From NCBI RefSeq assembly GCF_001684975.1, contig NZ_MAYH01000012.1, positions 124,001 through 188,000 on the forward strand: 64,000 nucleotides of DNA, written 5' to 3'. Below the pieces are notes generated by a model. The model saw only the letters and a program-made list of their open reading frames with translations, was not told where the DNA came from and ran no database searches. Source of the DNA: Chryseobacterium artocarpi (GTDB taxonomy: Bacteria; Bacteroidota; Bacteroidia; Flavobacteriales; Weeksellaceae). The position numbers and the translations under genes are program-made. Shown here piece after piece: positions 50,514 through 60,138 of this stretch (position 1 is its first letter; each line of letters opens with the position of its first letter).

Positions 50514-52925
50514 CTAGCTTCCGATTCTCTGTTTAAGATCTTCTGCGCCACCGGTTTTTCTTGGCTGTCCGTTTTTAGAAGAACCGAAATTGTAAGTATA
50601 AGAAAACGTTACTACTCGAGTATCTCTATTCACGGCAAAGTTTTCGATATAATCTGTATAATTGGTTTGTCCTTTTATATTACCTGTAAAAAATACATCC
50701 GTGAAGGAAAACTTCAGTACGCTGTTATTCTTGAACTTCTTTTGTGCACCGATATTCAGAGACCAAAAAGGACTCATATTCAAGTATGCATACACTTCTC
50801 TCGCTTTGTAATTTCCTGTTAATTCTGCAGTAAAACCATTTCCAAGTTTGAATGAATTGATGCTATTAATATTAAAAGTGAAATTACCTTTATTATTGAT
50901 CTGTGTTCCCGAAACATTTCCGGTGTAAGATCCGTAGTAGAAATTGGCACTGTTGTTCATATCCCACCATTTTGTAACCTTTATCGGAGCGATCAGATAT
51001 AACCCGAAATAAGAAGCAGAGTTTAAGTTTTCAAAGGTCTGTACCGTTACATTTTCTCCATCTTCTACAATCGGTTTCAGAATATCTGTAATATTGTCTG
51101 AGGTTTTGCTGTAGCTTAATGTTGCGAAATATTTGTTACTTAAACTATAGGTTAGTTCATAATTCATAGTTGTCTGAGGATTCAGATCCGGGTTTCCGGA
51201 TCTCATGGTGGTAGGATCGAGATAAAGCTTAAAAGGATTCAATTGATTGTAGCTGGGTCTTGTAATTCTTCTGCTTAGATTCACTTCAAGATTGCTTTTT
51301 TCCGTCAGATCGTAAGATAATACTGCACTTGGAAACAGTTGAGTATAATTTCGTTTGTTGACCTGATTAGTCGTAACCTGCGTGCCTTTTACGTTTGTGT
51401 TTTCTAACCTTAAACCAGCTGTAGCTTTAAATTTATCCCACTTTTTAGACAGATTTCCATACACAGCATTGATGTTTTCCTCATAAATAAAATGATTGGT
51501 CTTTCTAAGATCAGGAACTAAAGCTTCATTTTTGACATCGAAAAACTTCAGATCATTATCCGTTTTTACAAAACTGGTTTTAACTCCGCTTTCAAGCTTC
51601 CAATCATTTTTCAGATTTTTGGTAAGGTCAGATTTTAATGAATAGATATTCAGCTTTCCATCCAGATCACCTTTCATAATATCAAGCTGATCTGTGCCAT
51701 CATTTATCTTGTGTGTTCTGGTTTCAAAATTTTGTAGGGAAGAATTTGAGTAGTTGATATAATCAAAATCAGTGGAGATTTCAGAACCTAAAGAATCAAG
51801 AGTGTATTTATGATTTACATTAAATGAAACATTGGTCCATTTGTCATTCGATACATTTTGAGTATTAAAAGTACTTTCTGGTTTGTAAACACTGTTAAGC
51901 GTTGTATTGGAATTATCACCATTGAGGTTGAATGAATTCGAAATAAGCCCTACAGAAAATCCAAGAACGTTTTTATCATTCATATAATAATCCATTCCGG
52001 CTTTAGCGATATGATTATTGAATTTGAATTTCAGATAATTATCCTGAATGTAAGCTTTCTCGAAATTATTATCCTTGAAGAAATTTCTGTCCAGAACCAG
52101 CCAGTTATACGCTTCCCTGTAGGCATAGCTGTAGTTTCCGAAAATATTGATCTTTTTATTTCTGTGATTGATCGTGAAACTATTATTATTTTTCACATAT
52201 TTTCCCATTCCCAATGAAGTGGCAATGCTTCCGTTTGTCCCTTTTCTCTGTTCTTTTTTAAGTTTGATATTAATAATCGAAGACCCTGCTGCATCATACT
52301 TTGATGAAGGATTCGTAATAAATTCTATCTTATCAATGGTGGACGAAGGAATTCCTTTGAGATAATTGGCAAGATCATTTCCTGTCATTGGCGTGTTTTT
52401 ACCATCAATCTGGATCAGAAGATTACTTTTCCCCCTAAGGCTGATATTATCATTGTTGTCAATATTGATGCCCGGTGCCTTTTCCAATACTTCAAAAGCT
52501 GAATTTCCGGTACTCGCAATGCTGTTTTCTACATTCATGATCATTTTACCGTCCTGCCTTTCGATCATTGGTCTGGCTTTGGTAATGGTGACTCCTTCAA
52601 TAGCTTTTACATTAAGATCAATGGAGGGAAGTGTTGTATTATCAGCCACTGAAATTGTTTCAGAATGATAAACTTCAGAGCCATTTCTGTTAATTTTTAA
52701 ACGATAAGTTCCGCCTTTCAGGTCATTGAATCCAAATTTCCCATTGGAATCTGCAATTTCTGTTTTAATTAATTTATTATCAGCATCCAAAAGGTTGATT
52801 TCCATCTGTTCTGCTTTGTCGGATTTTATATTTCCGGACAATGAGAAACTCTGTATCTGGGCTGAAAGTACATTGCTGAAGAACATCAGTATCCAGATAA
52901 AAATGAGTGAAAATATTCTGGTCAT
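50514..52925 (-). CDS. Outer-membrane beta-barrel protein of the TonB-receptor-like family
   Basis: The 803-residue protein has a signal peptide (ending LSAQ), a carboxypeptidase-regulatory-like beta domain (residues 27-105, FSLSGNIKSDKAEQMEINLL), a plug-like domain (residues 115-225, GKSNLLIQIDGKNTPMTGND) and a C-terminal barrel with repeated aromatic strands (KRNYTQLFPSAVLSYDLTEK, LEVNLSRRITRPSYNQLNPF). This is the OMP_b-brl_2-type family. The final residue is not aromatic. It probably binds or takes up a large substrate; which one is unknown. The MarR gene is 6 bases upstream, so both are in one operon. Confidence 0.85.
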   Translation of the reverse strand: MTRIFSLIFIWILMFFSNVLSAQIQSFSLSGNIKSDKAEQMEINLLDADNKLIKTEIADSNGKFGFNDLKGGTYRLKINRNGSEVYHSETISVADNTTLPSIDLNVKAIEGVTITKARPMIERQDGKMIMNVENSIASTGNSAFEVLEKAPGINIDNNDNISLRGKSNLLIQIDGKNTPMTGNDLANYLKGIPSSTIDKIEFITNPSSKYDAAGSSIINIKLKKEQRKGTNGSIATSLGMGKYVKNNNSFTINHRNKKINIFGNYSYAYREAYNWLVLDRNFFKDNNFEKAYIQDNYLKFKFNNHIAKAGMDYYMNDKNVLGFSVGLISNSFNLNGDNSNTTLNSVYKPESTFNTQNVSNDKWTNVSFNVNHKYTLDSLGSEISTDFDYINYSNSSLQNFETRTHKINDGTDQLDIMKGDLDGKLNIYSLKSDLTKNLKNDWKLESGVKTSFVKTDNDLKFFDVKNEALVPDLRKTNHFIYEENINAVYGNLSKKWDKFKATAGLRLENTNVKGTQVTTNQVNKRNYTQLFPSAVLSYDLTEKSNLEVNLSRRITRPSYNQLNPFKLYLDPTTMRSGNPDLNPQTTMNYELTYSLSNKYFATLSYSKTSDNITDILKPIVEDGENVTVQTFENLNSASYFGLYLIAPIKVTKWWDMNNSANFYYGSYTGNVSGTQINNKGNFTFNINSINSFKLGNGFTAELTGNYKAREVYAYLNMSPFWSLNIGAQKKFKNNSVLKFSFTDVFFTGNIKGQTNYTDYIENFAVNRDTRVVTFSYTYNFGSSKNGQPRKTGGAEDLKQRIGS

Positions 52926-52931
52926 AGTGTT

Positions 52932-53372
52932 TTATTTTTTAGGGTTAAGACAGTTTTCCGAAATAGTAAGCAAAGCCGAATACATGACCTCGAGTTCATC
53001 CTTTGTGATCCCATTTAAAGCAACTTCCCGGTTCTGTTCTACGATATTCTGAACCTCCCGGATTACTTTTTTTCCGGAATCTGTCACTTCCAGATTTGTT
53101 TTTCTGCGGTCATCAGGATGAACATGTCTTGTGACATATTCAGATTTTACCATTAAATCAATAATTCTCGTCACAGACGCATTGTCCTTAAAAACAAGAT
53201 CACCAATTTCATTCTGGGTAATTCCCGGGTTTTCCAGAATCGCTTTGATGATGAGCCACTGATCAATCGTTATGGTAAACCCATGTGCTTTCAGCTGGCG
53301 TTGTGCATAGTTTCTGTAGGCTCTTATAGCTTTGTCTATGTTGTAGAATATAATTGAATTTAATTTTTCCAT
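52932..53372 (-). CDS. MarR-family transcriptional regulator
   Basis: The 146-residue winged-helix protein has FTITIDQWLIIKAILENPG, TQNEIGDLVFKDNASVTRII (recognition helix) and YVTRHVHPDDRRKTNLEVTD (wing), the MarR pattern. The first 20 residues and the last helices form the dimerisation region. It precedes the outer-membrane protein gene by 6 bases. A perfect 15-bp palindrome lies 20 bases before its start, so autoregulation of the operon is likely. The ligand is unknown. Confidence 0.9.
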   Translation of the reverse strand: MEKLNSIIFYNIDKAIRAYRNYAQRQLKAHGFTITIDQWLIIKAILENPGITQNEIGDLVFKDNASVTRIIDLMVKSEYVTRHVHPDDRRKTNLEVTDSGKKVIREVQNIVEQNREVALNGITKDELEVMYSALLTISENCLNPKK

Positions 53373-53391
53373 ACTTTCAGATATGATGACT

Positions 53392-53406
53392 TATCAATTA
53401 TTGATA
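53392..53406. promoter_or_regulatory. Palindromic MarR operator candidate
   Basis: TATCAAT-T-ATTGATA is a perfect palindrome, and a second imperfect TCAA-N8-TTGA repeat follows at 53409-53424. The position 20 bases upstream of the marR start suits an operator. Confidence 0.55.
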
Positions 53407-53541
53407 TGTCAATTAATTTGTTGATCACAATTTTATTTTGTTACATCTTTCTGAAAATATTTTTAACAATAAATCATAAACTGTGAATATGATCACTCAT
53501 TTTTCCTGTATTGAAAGGCATTAGGTTCAAATAAAATAAGA

Positions 53542-56500
53542 TTACTTTTCTTTAAATAATTGATCGATCTGTTTTTTGATATGCTCATTGGGAGCAATTT
53601 TATAAAACTCATACAACAGATCCATTGAAGATGGTTTCTTGGGATATTGATTATTGTTCAGGAAGTTCTTCAATGCTGTATTTACCTTATTTTCGCCTAC
53701 TAAATCACTTAATTGAACCATTGCCACAGCGCCTTTGGAATAAGAAATATGAGGAACATCTCCTGTGGCTCTGTAGATGGGAAGGTCTTCAAATAATCCT
53801 TTCTCATTGTCGTAAATCTGTTGGTGAACCTTTATTCTTTCCATCATTTTTGCTTTTCCATGCATCTTTTTATAAAGCATCATTTCTGTATACATGGCAA
53901 GAGTTTCGGTGAGCATTACCGCACCCTCTCTGTTATCCGGATTGATCTGGCTGTTTCCCCACCAAAGATGGGAGAGCTCATGTCCGGCAAGTTCATTAAT
54001 CACATCCTGTTTTTGATCTGCATGAATATTGGCGTGAAAAACCATATCCTCAGGCATAAAAATGACAGAAGGGTAGGCGGTGGCAGCAAAGCCTCTGGTA
54101 AACGAAGATATTTCAGCAAAATTGATTATTTTAAAAGGATATTTTCCAAAATTCTGTTGACAATAATCCAGTGTATGTTTGGTATTTTCAAGAAGATGAT
54201 TCACATTCTCAAAATGCTTTTTGTGATAGAAAATATTTACGGTTATTCCTTTGTAATCAATACTTTTTACCTGATATTCTGCTGAAGACACGGCAAAACG
54301 AAAAGGAATGTTCTCTGATTTATATTGAAAATAATTTCGGTCTGATGACGTCCATGATTTTACCAGATCACCGGTTCCTATAGCGGTCTGCTCTTTTTCA
54401 GTAGAAACAATCATGTTGAGATTGATAAAGTCTTTTTTAGACACTTCCGGAGCTTCCGGTTTTAAAATTTCAGTTAATTTTCCAAGTTTGTACTGGTCTC
54501 TTATATGCTGATCCTGAATTTCAAAATCCTTTTGATAACCGATGGTTGGATAATACCTACTAATCCTCATAAAGGAACCATTTTCAACGATGGCATTAAA
54601 TGACTGATGTCCGTTTACTGCAAACCATTTATAGGAGATTTTAAATTCCAGGGAAGCTGTGGCATTAGACGGTAATACTTTTTTTAATGATATTTCGGAA
54701 GTATTTTGATCTATATGTATGGTTTCAGTCTCAGATTTAAATATTGCTTCTTCGAAACTCAGATCAGTATTAAAATTGATCAGTATTTTATCAATGGATT
54801 TCTCGGTTTGATTTTTTAAGATGTATTTTCCGGTAATTTCATAAGAATTTGCCGATGGATAGAGCTTTATTTCAGTGGTGACATCCGTAATATCAGGTTG
54901 TGGGAGATTTTCATATTTTCGGAAATTCTTTTCATACTGAACGGAACTCTGAATCTCTTTCTCTGGATCTTTAGGAAGATAGCCTTTCATAAAATAACTT
55001 CCTGCAACGATTCCTGAAATACACAAAATAATGATGAAAAGTAATTGTTTAAAGTGAACTTTTTTAAGCTTAATCAAAGTATTTAACATCCATAATGAAG
55101 CGATGATTCCCGTTCCGAATAATAATCTTTGAGCAAATGCTTTTTCATAAATTCCATACCCATTAAAATCACTGTAAGTCCCTTTGAAATCTGAAAATAT
55201 TCTGATAAGAGGATAGGGAAGAAGTTTACCGGAAGCAGGACCTGCAAGGGTGAAAAAAAACAAAACAGATATTCCCAGAGCAATAAACTTGTGAGGAATT
55301 CTATCGTTGATCAACAAAATGAATCCGGAAAATAAGATGAGCGGAAAAGTATTGAAAAGAAAAACAGCGAGATAAGCATTCCAATCGATATGAAAATATT
55401 GATATGCAGCCTGAAAGATAATGCCTTCCATAATTAAAATGACAGTAAAAAAGAACAATAAAATACTTATGGAAAAGAAATGTCCTGCTAATTTATTTTT
55501 TGAATAAAAAGTGCTGTTCTCAATCAGAATGAAACCTGATGAACGGGATCTCCAATACAGATCATTAATAAAATACGCTGCGATGATCAACCCAATGAAG
55601 TGAAAATTCTCTGAAATAGTGGTGGCAAGAAGCCCCGAGCTCGCATATTTCTGAGGAAGACGAATTCCTTTTTCAATTTCGGCATACATTTCCATCCCTA
55701 CCGCAAAGATCAGGAGAATAGAAACAGCCGGAACTGTAATGCTTTTGAAGAGGTATATCAGATCAATGTTAGCAAATGATAGTATTGATTTCAAGGAAGA
55801 GCTTGTGCTATAATCAGACTGAACTGTAGAGTATTTCGTTTGTGAAATCTTAAACAAAGAATCAGTCAGGACAATTGTTTTCTTTGCTTTTTGTTTTGAA
55901 ATATCAGAAAAGGAAAATAGATTTAAAGTAAGCAATAGAAGTCCTGAAGATATAAGAAGGAAGATGATCCTGTTAAAAAGTAAATATCCTGTGATGGAAA
56001 CAATCTGTATATTTTTTTGCTTAGCAGTAAGTGATCTTGCCTCCATAAAGTAAGAGGATAATCCAAAAGGATCTAAAATGGCTGAAATCTGTTGTATTTC
56101 TAAAGATTGAGGTATGCTTCCAGCCATGAAAGGTGAATTGGAGAATAGCAAAATGATCATGTATAAAACATAAAGTAACAATCCCCCAATCACTACCAAT
56201 AGCTTTTTTCTGCGGGTAAATGAGAGTAGAAAAAGAAAACTGCACACCAGAAAGGTATTGATGAATCCGAAAATGCACAAAGGATAGAGATAATGAATAC
56301 TATTGAATCCCGCCTGAATTTCACTTCCGTTACGAAGGTTCTGTCCTATGATAAAGCCAAGCATCAGAAAGACAAAACTTAAAAATGTCTGTAGGAAATA
56401 GATTCCAAATTTTCCTTTCAGGTAAGTCTGTTTTGAGATAGGATATGAGAAGAGAACAGTATCAAATTTTGAATCCTGCTCTTTAAATAAGATCTGTAAA

Positions 56501-56712
56501 GCATAAATCGTGGCAAAAAATATAATGGAAAGACTCAGCATTCCGGTCATGAATCCAATGGTGTAAGGTGAGTTCAGATAAATTCCTTCCCCCACGGAAA
56601 GGTTGAACTGATTACCACAGAAAATACCGAGAAATACAAGAATTAAGGCAATAAGATACATAAGCCAGTGCTTGGTATTGCGTCTGACTTCAAAAGAAAA
56701 TATGGCGTTCAT
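53542..56712 (-). CDS. ABC-type permease fused to M1-family aminopeptidase domain
   Basis: The 1056-residue protein has about 12 N-terminal TM segments in two ABC-2-like halves (residues 1-270 and 320-560) and a C-terminal soluble domain. That domain has HELSH at residues 911-915 with the downstream Glu near 936 (TETLAMYTE), the gluzincin zinc site of M1 peptidases. RGFAATAYPSVIFMPED occupies the position of the GAMEN exopeptidase loop. The ATPase gene is 2 bases upstream. The protein presumably exports or processes a peptide at the inner membrane (inference). Confidence 0.85.
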   Translation of the reverse strand: MNAIFSFEVRRNTKHWLMYLIALILVFLGIFCGNQFNLSVGEGIYLNSPYTIGFMTGMLSLSIIFFATIYALQILFKEQDSKFDTVLFSYPISKQTYLKGKFGIYFLQTFLSFVFLMLGFIIGQNLRNGSEIQAGFNSIHYLYPLCIFGFINTFLVCSFLFLLSFTRRKKLLVVIGGLLLYVLYMIILLFSNSPFMAGSIPQSLEIQQISAILDPFGLSSYFMEARSLTAKQKNIQIVSITGYLLFNRIIFLLISSGLLLLTLNLFSFSDISKQKAKKTIVLTDSLFKISQTKYSTVQSDYSTSSSLKSILSFANIDLIYLFKSITVPAVSILLIFAVGMEMYAEIEKGIRLPQKYASSGLLATTISENFHFIGLIIAAYFINDLYWRSRSSGFILIENSTFYSKNKLAGHFFSISILLFFFTVILIMEGIIFQAAYQYFHIDWNAYLAVFLFNTFPLILFSGFILLINDRIPHKFIALGISVLFFFTLAGPASGKLLPYPLIRIFSDFKGTYSDFNGYGIYEKAFAQRLLFGTGIIASLWMLNTLIKLKKVHFKQLLFIIILCISGIVAGSYFMKGYLPKDPEKEIQSSVQYEKNFRKYENLPQPDITDVTTEIKLYPSANSYEITGKYILKNQTEKSIDKILINFNTDLSFEEAIFKSETETIHIDQNTSEISLKKVLPSNATASLEFKISYKWFAVNGHQSFNAIVENGSFMRISRYYPTIGYQKDFEIQDQHIRDQYKLGKLTEILKPEAPEVSKKDFINLNMIVSTEKEQTAIGTGDLVKSWTSSDRNYFQYKSENIPFRFAVSSAEYQVKSIDYKGITVNIFYHKKHFENVNHLLENTKHTLDYCQQNFGKYPFKIINFAEISSFTRGFAATAYPSVIFMPEDMVFHANIHADQKQDVINELAGHELSHLWWGNSQINPDNREGAVMLTETLAMYTEMMLYKKMHGKAKMMERIKVHQQIYDNEKGLFEDLPIYRATGDVPHISYSKGAVAMVQLSDLVGENKVNTALKNFLNNNQYPKKPSSMDLLYEFYKIAPNEHIKKQIDQLFKEK

Positions 56713-56714
56713 GA

Positions 56715-57587
56715 CTAAGGGTTTTGAGTTAAAGAATAAAAGTAAAAATGCTCCAGTAAAGGGTTTATAGGAATGAAATCTTTAGGAGTTTCTTCAGAAA
56801 AGACAGTGATATGATGTTTTCTTTCTATTAATTGTCTGCTGATGACTTCATACTGGGTGTAAAAGTTTTCCGGGTCATTCTGATCTAAAGATTTGGACCA
56901 TATTTTATTTTCCAATTCAGCCATTAATTGTTTAGGTTCCCCTTTTCTGATGATTTGCCCATGATTCATCACAGCAATTTCAGAGCACAGGTTTCTTACG
57001 TCTTCCACCAAATGGGTGGAAAGAATAACAATAACGTCCTGACTGATATCATTCAACAGGATATTGAAACGGTTTCGCTCTTCGGGGTCTAATCCAGCGG
57101 TGGGTTCATCTACAATAATGATTTTAGGATCTCCCAATAATGCCTGAGCCACCCCGAAACGCTGCTTCATTCCTCCTGAGAAAGTATGAACTTCCTTGTT
57201 TTGGAAATCTGAAAGGTTAACTTTTTCAAGCAGATTCAATATCTGTTTTTTACGGAGGCTATTATCTGTAATGCCTTTCAATACTCCGATATGGTTAAGA
57301 AGGGCATAGGCTGAAATTTTAGGGTAAACTCCAAAATCTTGGGGGAGAAATCCTAAGTTTTTCTTGATAAATTCAGGGTTTTTGACAATATCAATATCAT
57401 TGAAAAAAATGTTTCCCGAACTGGGTTTCTGCAAACCTACGATGGTTTTCATCAGGGAAGATTTTCCGGCTCCATTCGGACCTAAAAGCCCAAACATCCC
57501 GTTTTTTATTTCCAGTGAAATGTTGTTAATGGCTTGAAAACCATTTTTATACGTGAGGTTAAGATTGTTGATAGATAAGGTGTTCAT
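56715..57587 (-). CDS. ABC transporter ATP-binding protein
   Basis: The 290-residue protein from ATG 57587 has Walker A GLLGPNGAGKSSLMKT near residue 33, the Q-loop GFLPQDFGVYPK, signature TFSGGMKQRFGVAQALLGDP and Walker B IIIVDEPTAGLDPEERN, followed by the H-loop HLVED. The 55 C-terminal residues form a CcmA/NatA-like extension. An in-frame start at 57620 would add 11 residues. It is the first gene of a two-gene operon with the permease-peptidase gene and energises that transporter. Confidence 0.92.
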   Translation of the reverse strand: MNTLSINNLNLTYKNGFQAINNISLEIKNGMFGLLGPNGAGKSSLMKTIVGLQKPSSGNIFFNDIDIVKNPEFIKKNLGFLPQDFGVYPKISAYALLNHIGVLKGITDNSLRKKQILNLLEKVNLSDFQNKEVHTFSGGMKQRFGVAQALLGDPKIIIVDEPTAGLDPEERNRFNILLNDISQDVIVILSTHLVEDVRNLCSEIAVMNHGQIIRKGEPKQLMAELENKIWSKSLDQNDPENFYTQYEVISRQLIERKHHITVFSEETPKDFIPINPLLEHFYFYSLTQNP

Positions 57588-57751
57588 AATGTTGAGTTTG
57601 GATAATAGAAAGTGAGGCAATCCTGTTGAGGATTACTTTTGTGTTGAATAATAAGAAGGATAAATAATAGACGAAGAGATGAGAGACCGAATTGATCTCT
57701 TTACATTCTAAACGTTACATCTTGAATTTTAAACTACGGAATCTCCTATAT

Positions 57752-57955
57752 TTATTCCTTGTATTCCAGAATGTCTCCCGGTTGGCATTCCAGGATTTTG
57801 CAGATCGCTTCCAGAGTGTCAAAGCGCACACCTTTGGCTTTTCCGGTTTTCAGGATTGAAAGATTGACGGGTGTGATTCCCAGTTTTTCTGCCAATTCTT
57901 TACTCTGCATTTTTCGTTTGGCTAGCATGACATCTAAGTTGACTATAATTGGCAT
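57752..57955 (-). CDS. XRE/YozG-like small HTH regulator
   Basis: The 67-residue protein MPIIVNLDVMLAKRKMQ... has the HTH KELAEKLGITPVNLSILKTG and the ending RFDTLEAICKILECQPGDIL, typical of YozG-like Cro/C1 proteins. The longer frame from 58036 would start within the DUF2975 gene. DUF2975 and YozG-type regulators occur as a pair in many Firmicutes and Bacteroidota. It starts 2 bases before the end of the DUF2975 gene, so translational coupling is likely. The DNA target is unknown. Confidence 0.88.
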   Translation of the reverse strand: MPIIVNLDVMLAKRKMQSKELAEKLGITPVNLSILKTGKAKGVRFDTLEAICKILECQPGDILEYKE

Positions 57956-57956
57956 T

Positions 57957-58472
57957 TTAAATAAATAGATCTTGTTCGTTTTGCAAATGTAGTCCTTGCT
58001 TAAATATATTGGCAAGAAACAGACAGAAAATTCCAAGCATAAAGTGAATAAACACCAGTCCCCAGATCATACTTTCTACTTCCACGAAGAAACTCGCGAT
58101 AATCACTATGGGAAGCGGAGTGAAAATATTAAACAGGTAAAATCTCTTAAGCTGAGCGATATGTTCTTTGGTAAAAAGTTTTGGCTGAAAAAATACCTTA
58201 AAAACTTTTGCAGAGAGCCAGAAAAAGATTCCATAAGAAAATAAGACCAGCATAAATGAAAAGATAATATAAGAATAATTGTTTTCTATATTCAGGAACG
58301 GCTGTTCTGTAAACGGATAATTGATGTGAAGGAATTTGCTGTTTTTATAAGGCGTCACAGAAAAATCTGTCGCAAGGCAGAACAGAGAGTATACCGCGGT
58401 TATTAAATATCCTCCCGATAAGACGGAGCAGATATAGAATAAAACTGTTGAAATAATTTTGGTCTGGTTCAT
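57957..58472 (-). CDS. DUF2975 membrane protein
   Basis: The 171-residue protein has four TM segments (about residues 10-30, 70-92, 118-138, 142-162) and the DUF2975 landmarks SGGYLITAVYSLFCLAT and FFQPKLFTKEHIAQLKRFYL between segments 2 and 3. It is the first gene of the pair with the YozG-like regulator. A good promoter lies upstream at 58496-58524. Its function is unknown; the pair may work as a membrane-linked sensor and repressor (inference). Confidence 0.88.
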   Translation of the reverse strand: MNQTKIISTVLFYICSVLSGGYLITAVYSLFCLATDFSVTPYKNSKFLHINYPFTEQPFLNIENNYSYIIFSFMLVLFSYGIFFWLSAKVFKVFFQPKLFTKEHIAQLKRFYLFNIFTPLPIVIIASFFVEVESMIWGLVFIHFMLGIFCLFLANIFKQGLHLQNEQDLFI

Positions 58473-58495
58473 ATCACGATCATTAATTAGTATTA

Positions 58496-58524
58496 CAAAT
58501 GTATAATTAATTATCGTAAAACAA
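58496..58524 (-). promoter_or_regulatory. Promoter of the DUF2975-XRE pair
   Basis: Minus strand TTG (58522-58524), 18-nt spacer, TACATTTG (58496-58503). Confidence 0.65.
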
Positions 58525-58639
58525 TAATTAATTTAAGTGAAATTTTATTTATTAAAGCCCTGATGTATTAATGAAGTGAAATTAATGTTGTGATAATCAA
58601 CGTTTTTTAATTAATTTTAAATGATAAAAACTTGAAATC

Positions 58640-58981
58640 ATGGCTTATAGTACAGAACTTGCCGATCGGGTGCGTGAACGGCTTTCCATTGAGGGTAATA
58701 TTGAGGTTGAAGAGAAGAAAATGTTCAGCGGACTATCTTTTCTGGTGAACGGAAAGATGTGTATTAATATCAGTCATGATAATCTGATGTGTCGCTACGA
58801 TCCTGAATTGGAAGATGAGGTTTCGGAAAAGAAAGGATTTCTACCGATGATCATGAAAGGAAAACAGCTTAAAGGATATTGCTATGTAGAACCAATAGGC
58901 TTCCAAAAGGCGGATGATTTTGAATACTGGATAAAAATCTGTATTGATTATAATCCGAAGGCAAAAGTTTCGAAGAAGTGA
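58640..58981 (+). CDS. TfoX/Sxy N-terminal-domain protein
   Basis: The 113-residue protein has VEEKKMFSGLSFLVNGKMCI and a RYDPELEDEV segment with EYWIKICIDYNP at the end, the TfoX-N single-domain pattern. In Haemophilus and E. coli full-length TfoX/Sxy activates competence genes with CRP; single-domain forms have no known role. It is monocistronic; no clear promoter was seen. Confidence 0.85.
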   Translation: MAYSTELADRVRERLSIEGNIEVEEKKMFSGLSFLVNGKMCINISHDNLMCRYDPELEDEVSEKKGFLPMIMKGKQLKGYCYVEPIGFQKADDFEYWIKICIDYNPKAKVSKK

Positions 58982-59058
58982 GGATTATGGGTTTGAGAGT
59001 ATTAGAGTGGGAATCTAATGTTGTAGTTTCCCACTATTCATTACTCATTATCAATGTT

Positions 59059-60117
59059 TCATGCATATAGTTTTTCTCTTATTTCAATCAGAATTTTTGT
59101 TGTTTTTTCCAGATCCGGAAAATCTGGGAGATTAGATTCTATGTATTGACTTTCAATGGACTGTATAAGAGCTTCAGCTTTTTGAAGTACTGATTCATAC
59201 GACCAGTTTCCAGCTTTGATATCCAGTAATTCCTCCCGGTTTTCTACCTGAATCTGCAATGATTTTGTTTTAAAAATCTGTTCACAGGATTGCAACAAAC
59301 GGATGGTGTGCATCATATTTTTGCTGTCATAGTTCTGTCCATGAGTTTTGTTAACGTTATAACGGTCTTCATTGCGTTCTTCTACCCATTTCCAGTATTC
59401 CCTGTAATCTTTGCAGTACGTAGAGTAGGCATCCAGATTGCAGAACAGATAAGCTTCCGGTTTTTCATCCTTTGGAACAGAAGATACAGAAACCTGATTG
59501 GCTTCTTCATGCTGGATAATTCCTTTATATCCTAATGTTTGTGAATCATCATAAAATAAGGCAAACATCCCCTTTGTATGATCAATACCTGTTAATCCAC
59601 ATTTTTCCTGAACTTTTCTTTTTGCTAACAACCACTTTTTCAATGAAACAGAATCTTGCTCTTCAAGGATAAAGCAAAAATCAAGAATAGACTTCCTTTC
59701 TTTATCCATGGGATTCAGAATCTTTTTATTAAGACCTTTCGCCTTTTTAATCTGAGAAACAGCATATCCGGCGAAAGTATCCTTGCATAGTTTGGAGAGA
59801 AAATCTTCTGGTTTCAACAGATCCATCAATGGATGTTTGTACAGAATACAATCCTCAGGACTTGCTAAAACCTCCAGAATATTAGGATTATTCTTTTGTA
59901 ACAACTCCACAAACCTCCCGATTTCATAATAAGTAATATCATTCGTCTCATTGGAAATTTGCGGAATGTAGTTCAGCCCAAAGAAATCTTCCTTCGGCAG
60001 ATAATAAACTCCACGGATGTCCGTATCTGAAGTTTCAGTGGCAAGCCCGAAAGCGCGGCTACCTGAGATGGCTTCGAAGAGGAGTAGGTTTTTGTTTTTG
60101 AGGTCTTGGATGGTCAT
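59059..60117 (-). CDS. RlaP/YcgL-type nucleotidyltransferase 1
   Basis: The 352-residue protein starts LLFEAISGSRAFGLATETSD, followed by TDIRGVYYLP: the GS-x(8-12)-DxD pattern of DNA-polymerase-beta-type nucleotidyltransferases of the RlaP family (COG3541). About 250 helical residues follow, including QNYDSKNMMHTIRLLQSCEQ. RlaP proteins occur with RNA ligases in RNA repair operons; no ligase is seen here. A paralogous shorter enzyme is encoded at 61394-62143. The substrate is unknown. Confidence 0.85.
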   Translation of the reverse strand: MTIQDLKNKNLLLFEAISGSRAFGLATETSDTDIRGVYYLPKEDFFGLNYIPQISNETNDITYYEIGRFVELLQKNNPNILEVLASPEDCILYKHPLMDLLKPEDFLSKLCKDTFAGYAVSQIKKAKGLNKKILNPMDKERKSILDFCFILEEQDSVSLKKWLLAKRKVQEKCGLTGIDHTKGMFALFYDDSQTLGYKGIIQHEEANQVSVSSVPKDEKPEAYLFCNLDAYSTYCKDYREYWKWVEERNEDRYNVNKTHGQNYDSKNMMHTIRLLQSCEQIFKTKSLQIQVENREELLDIKAGNWSYESVLQKAEALIQSIESQYIESNLPDFPDLEKTTKILIEIREKLYA

Positions 60118-60138
60118 ATAATTATTAAAAAGTATTTT

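Noticed and set aside
53821..54285. A 154-codon plus-strand ORF inside the permease-peptidase gene
   Set aside because: Antisense to the conserved zinc-site region of a long gene; no protein-like motifs.
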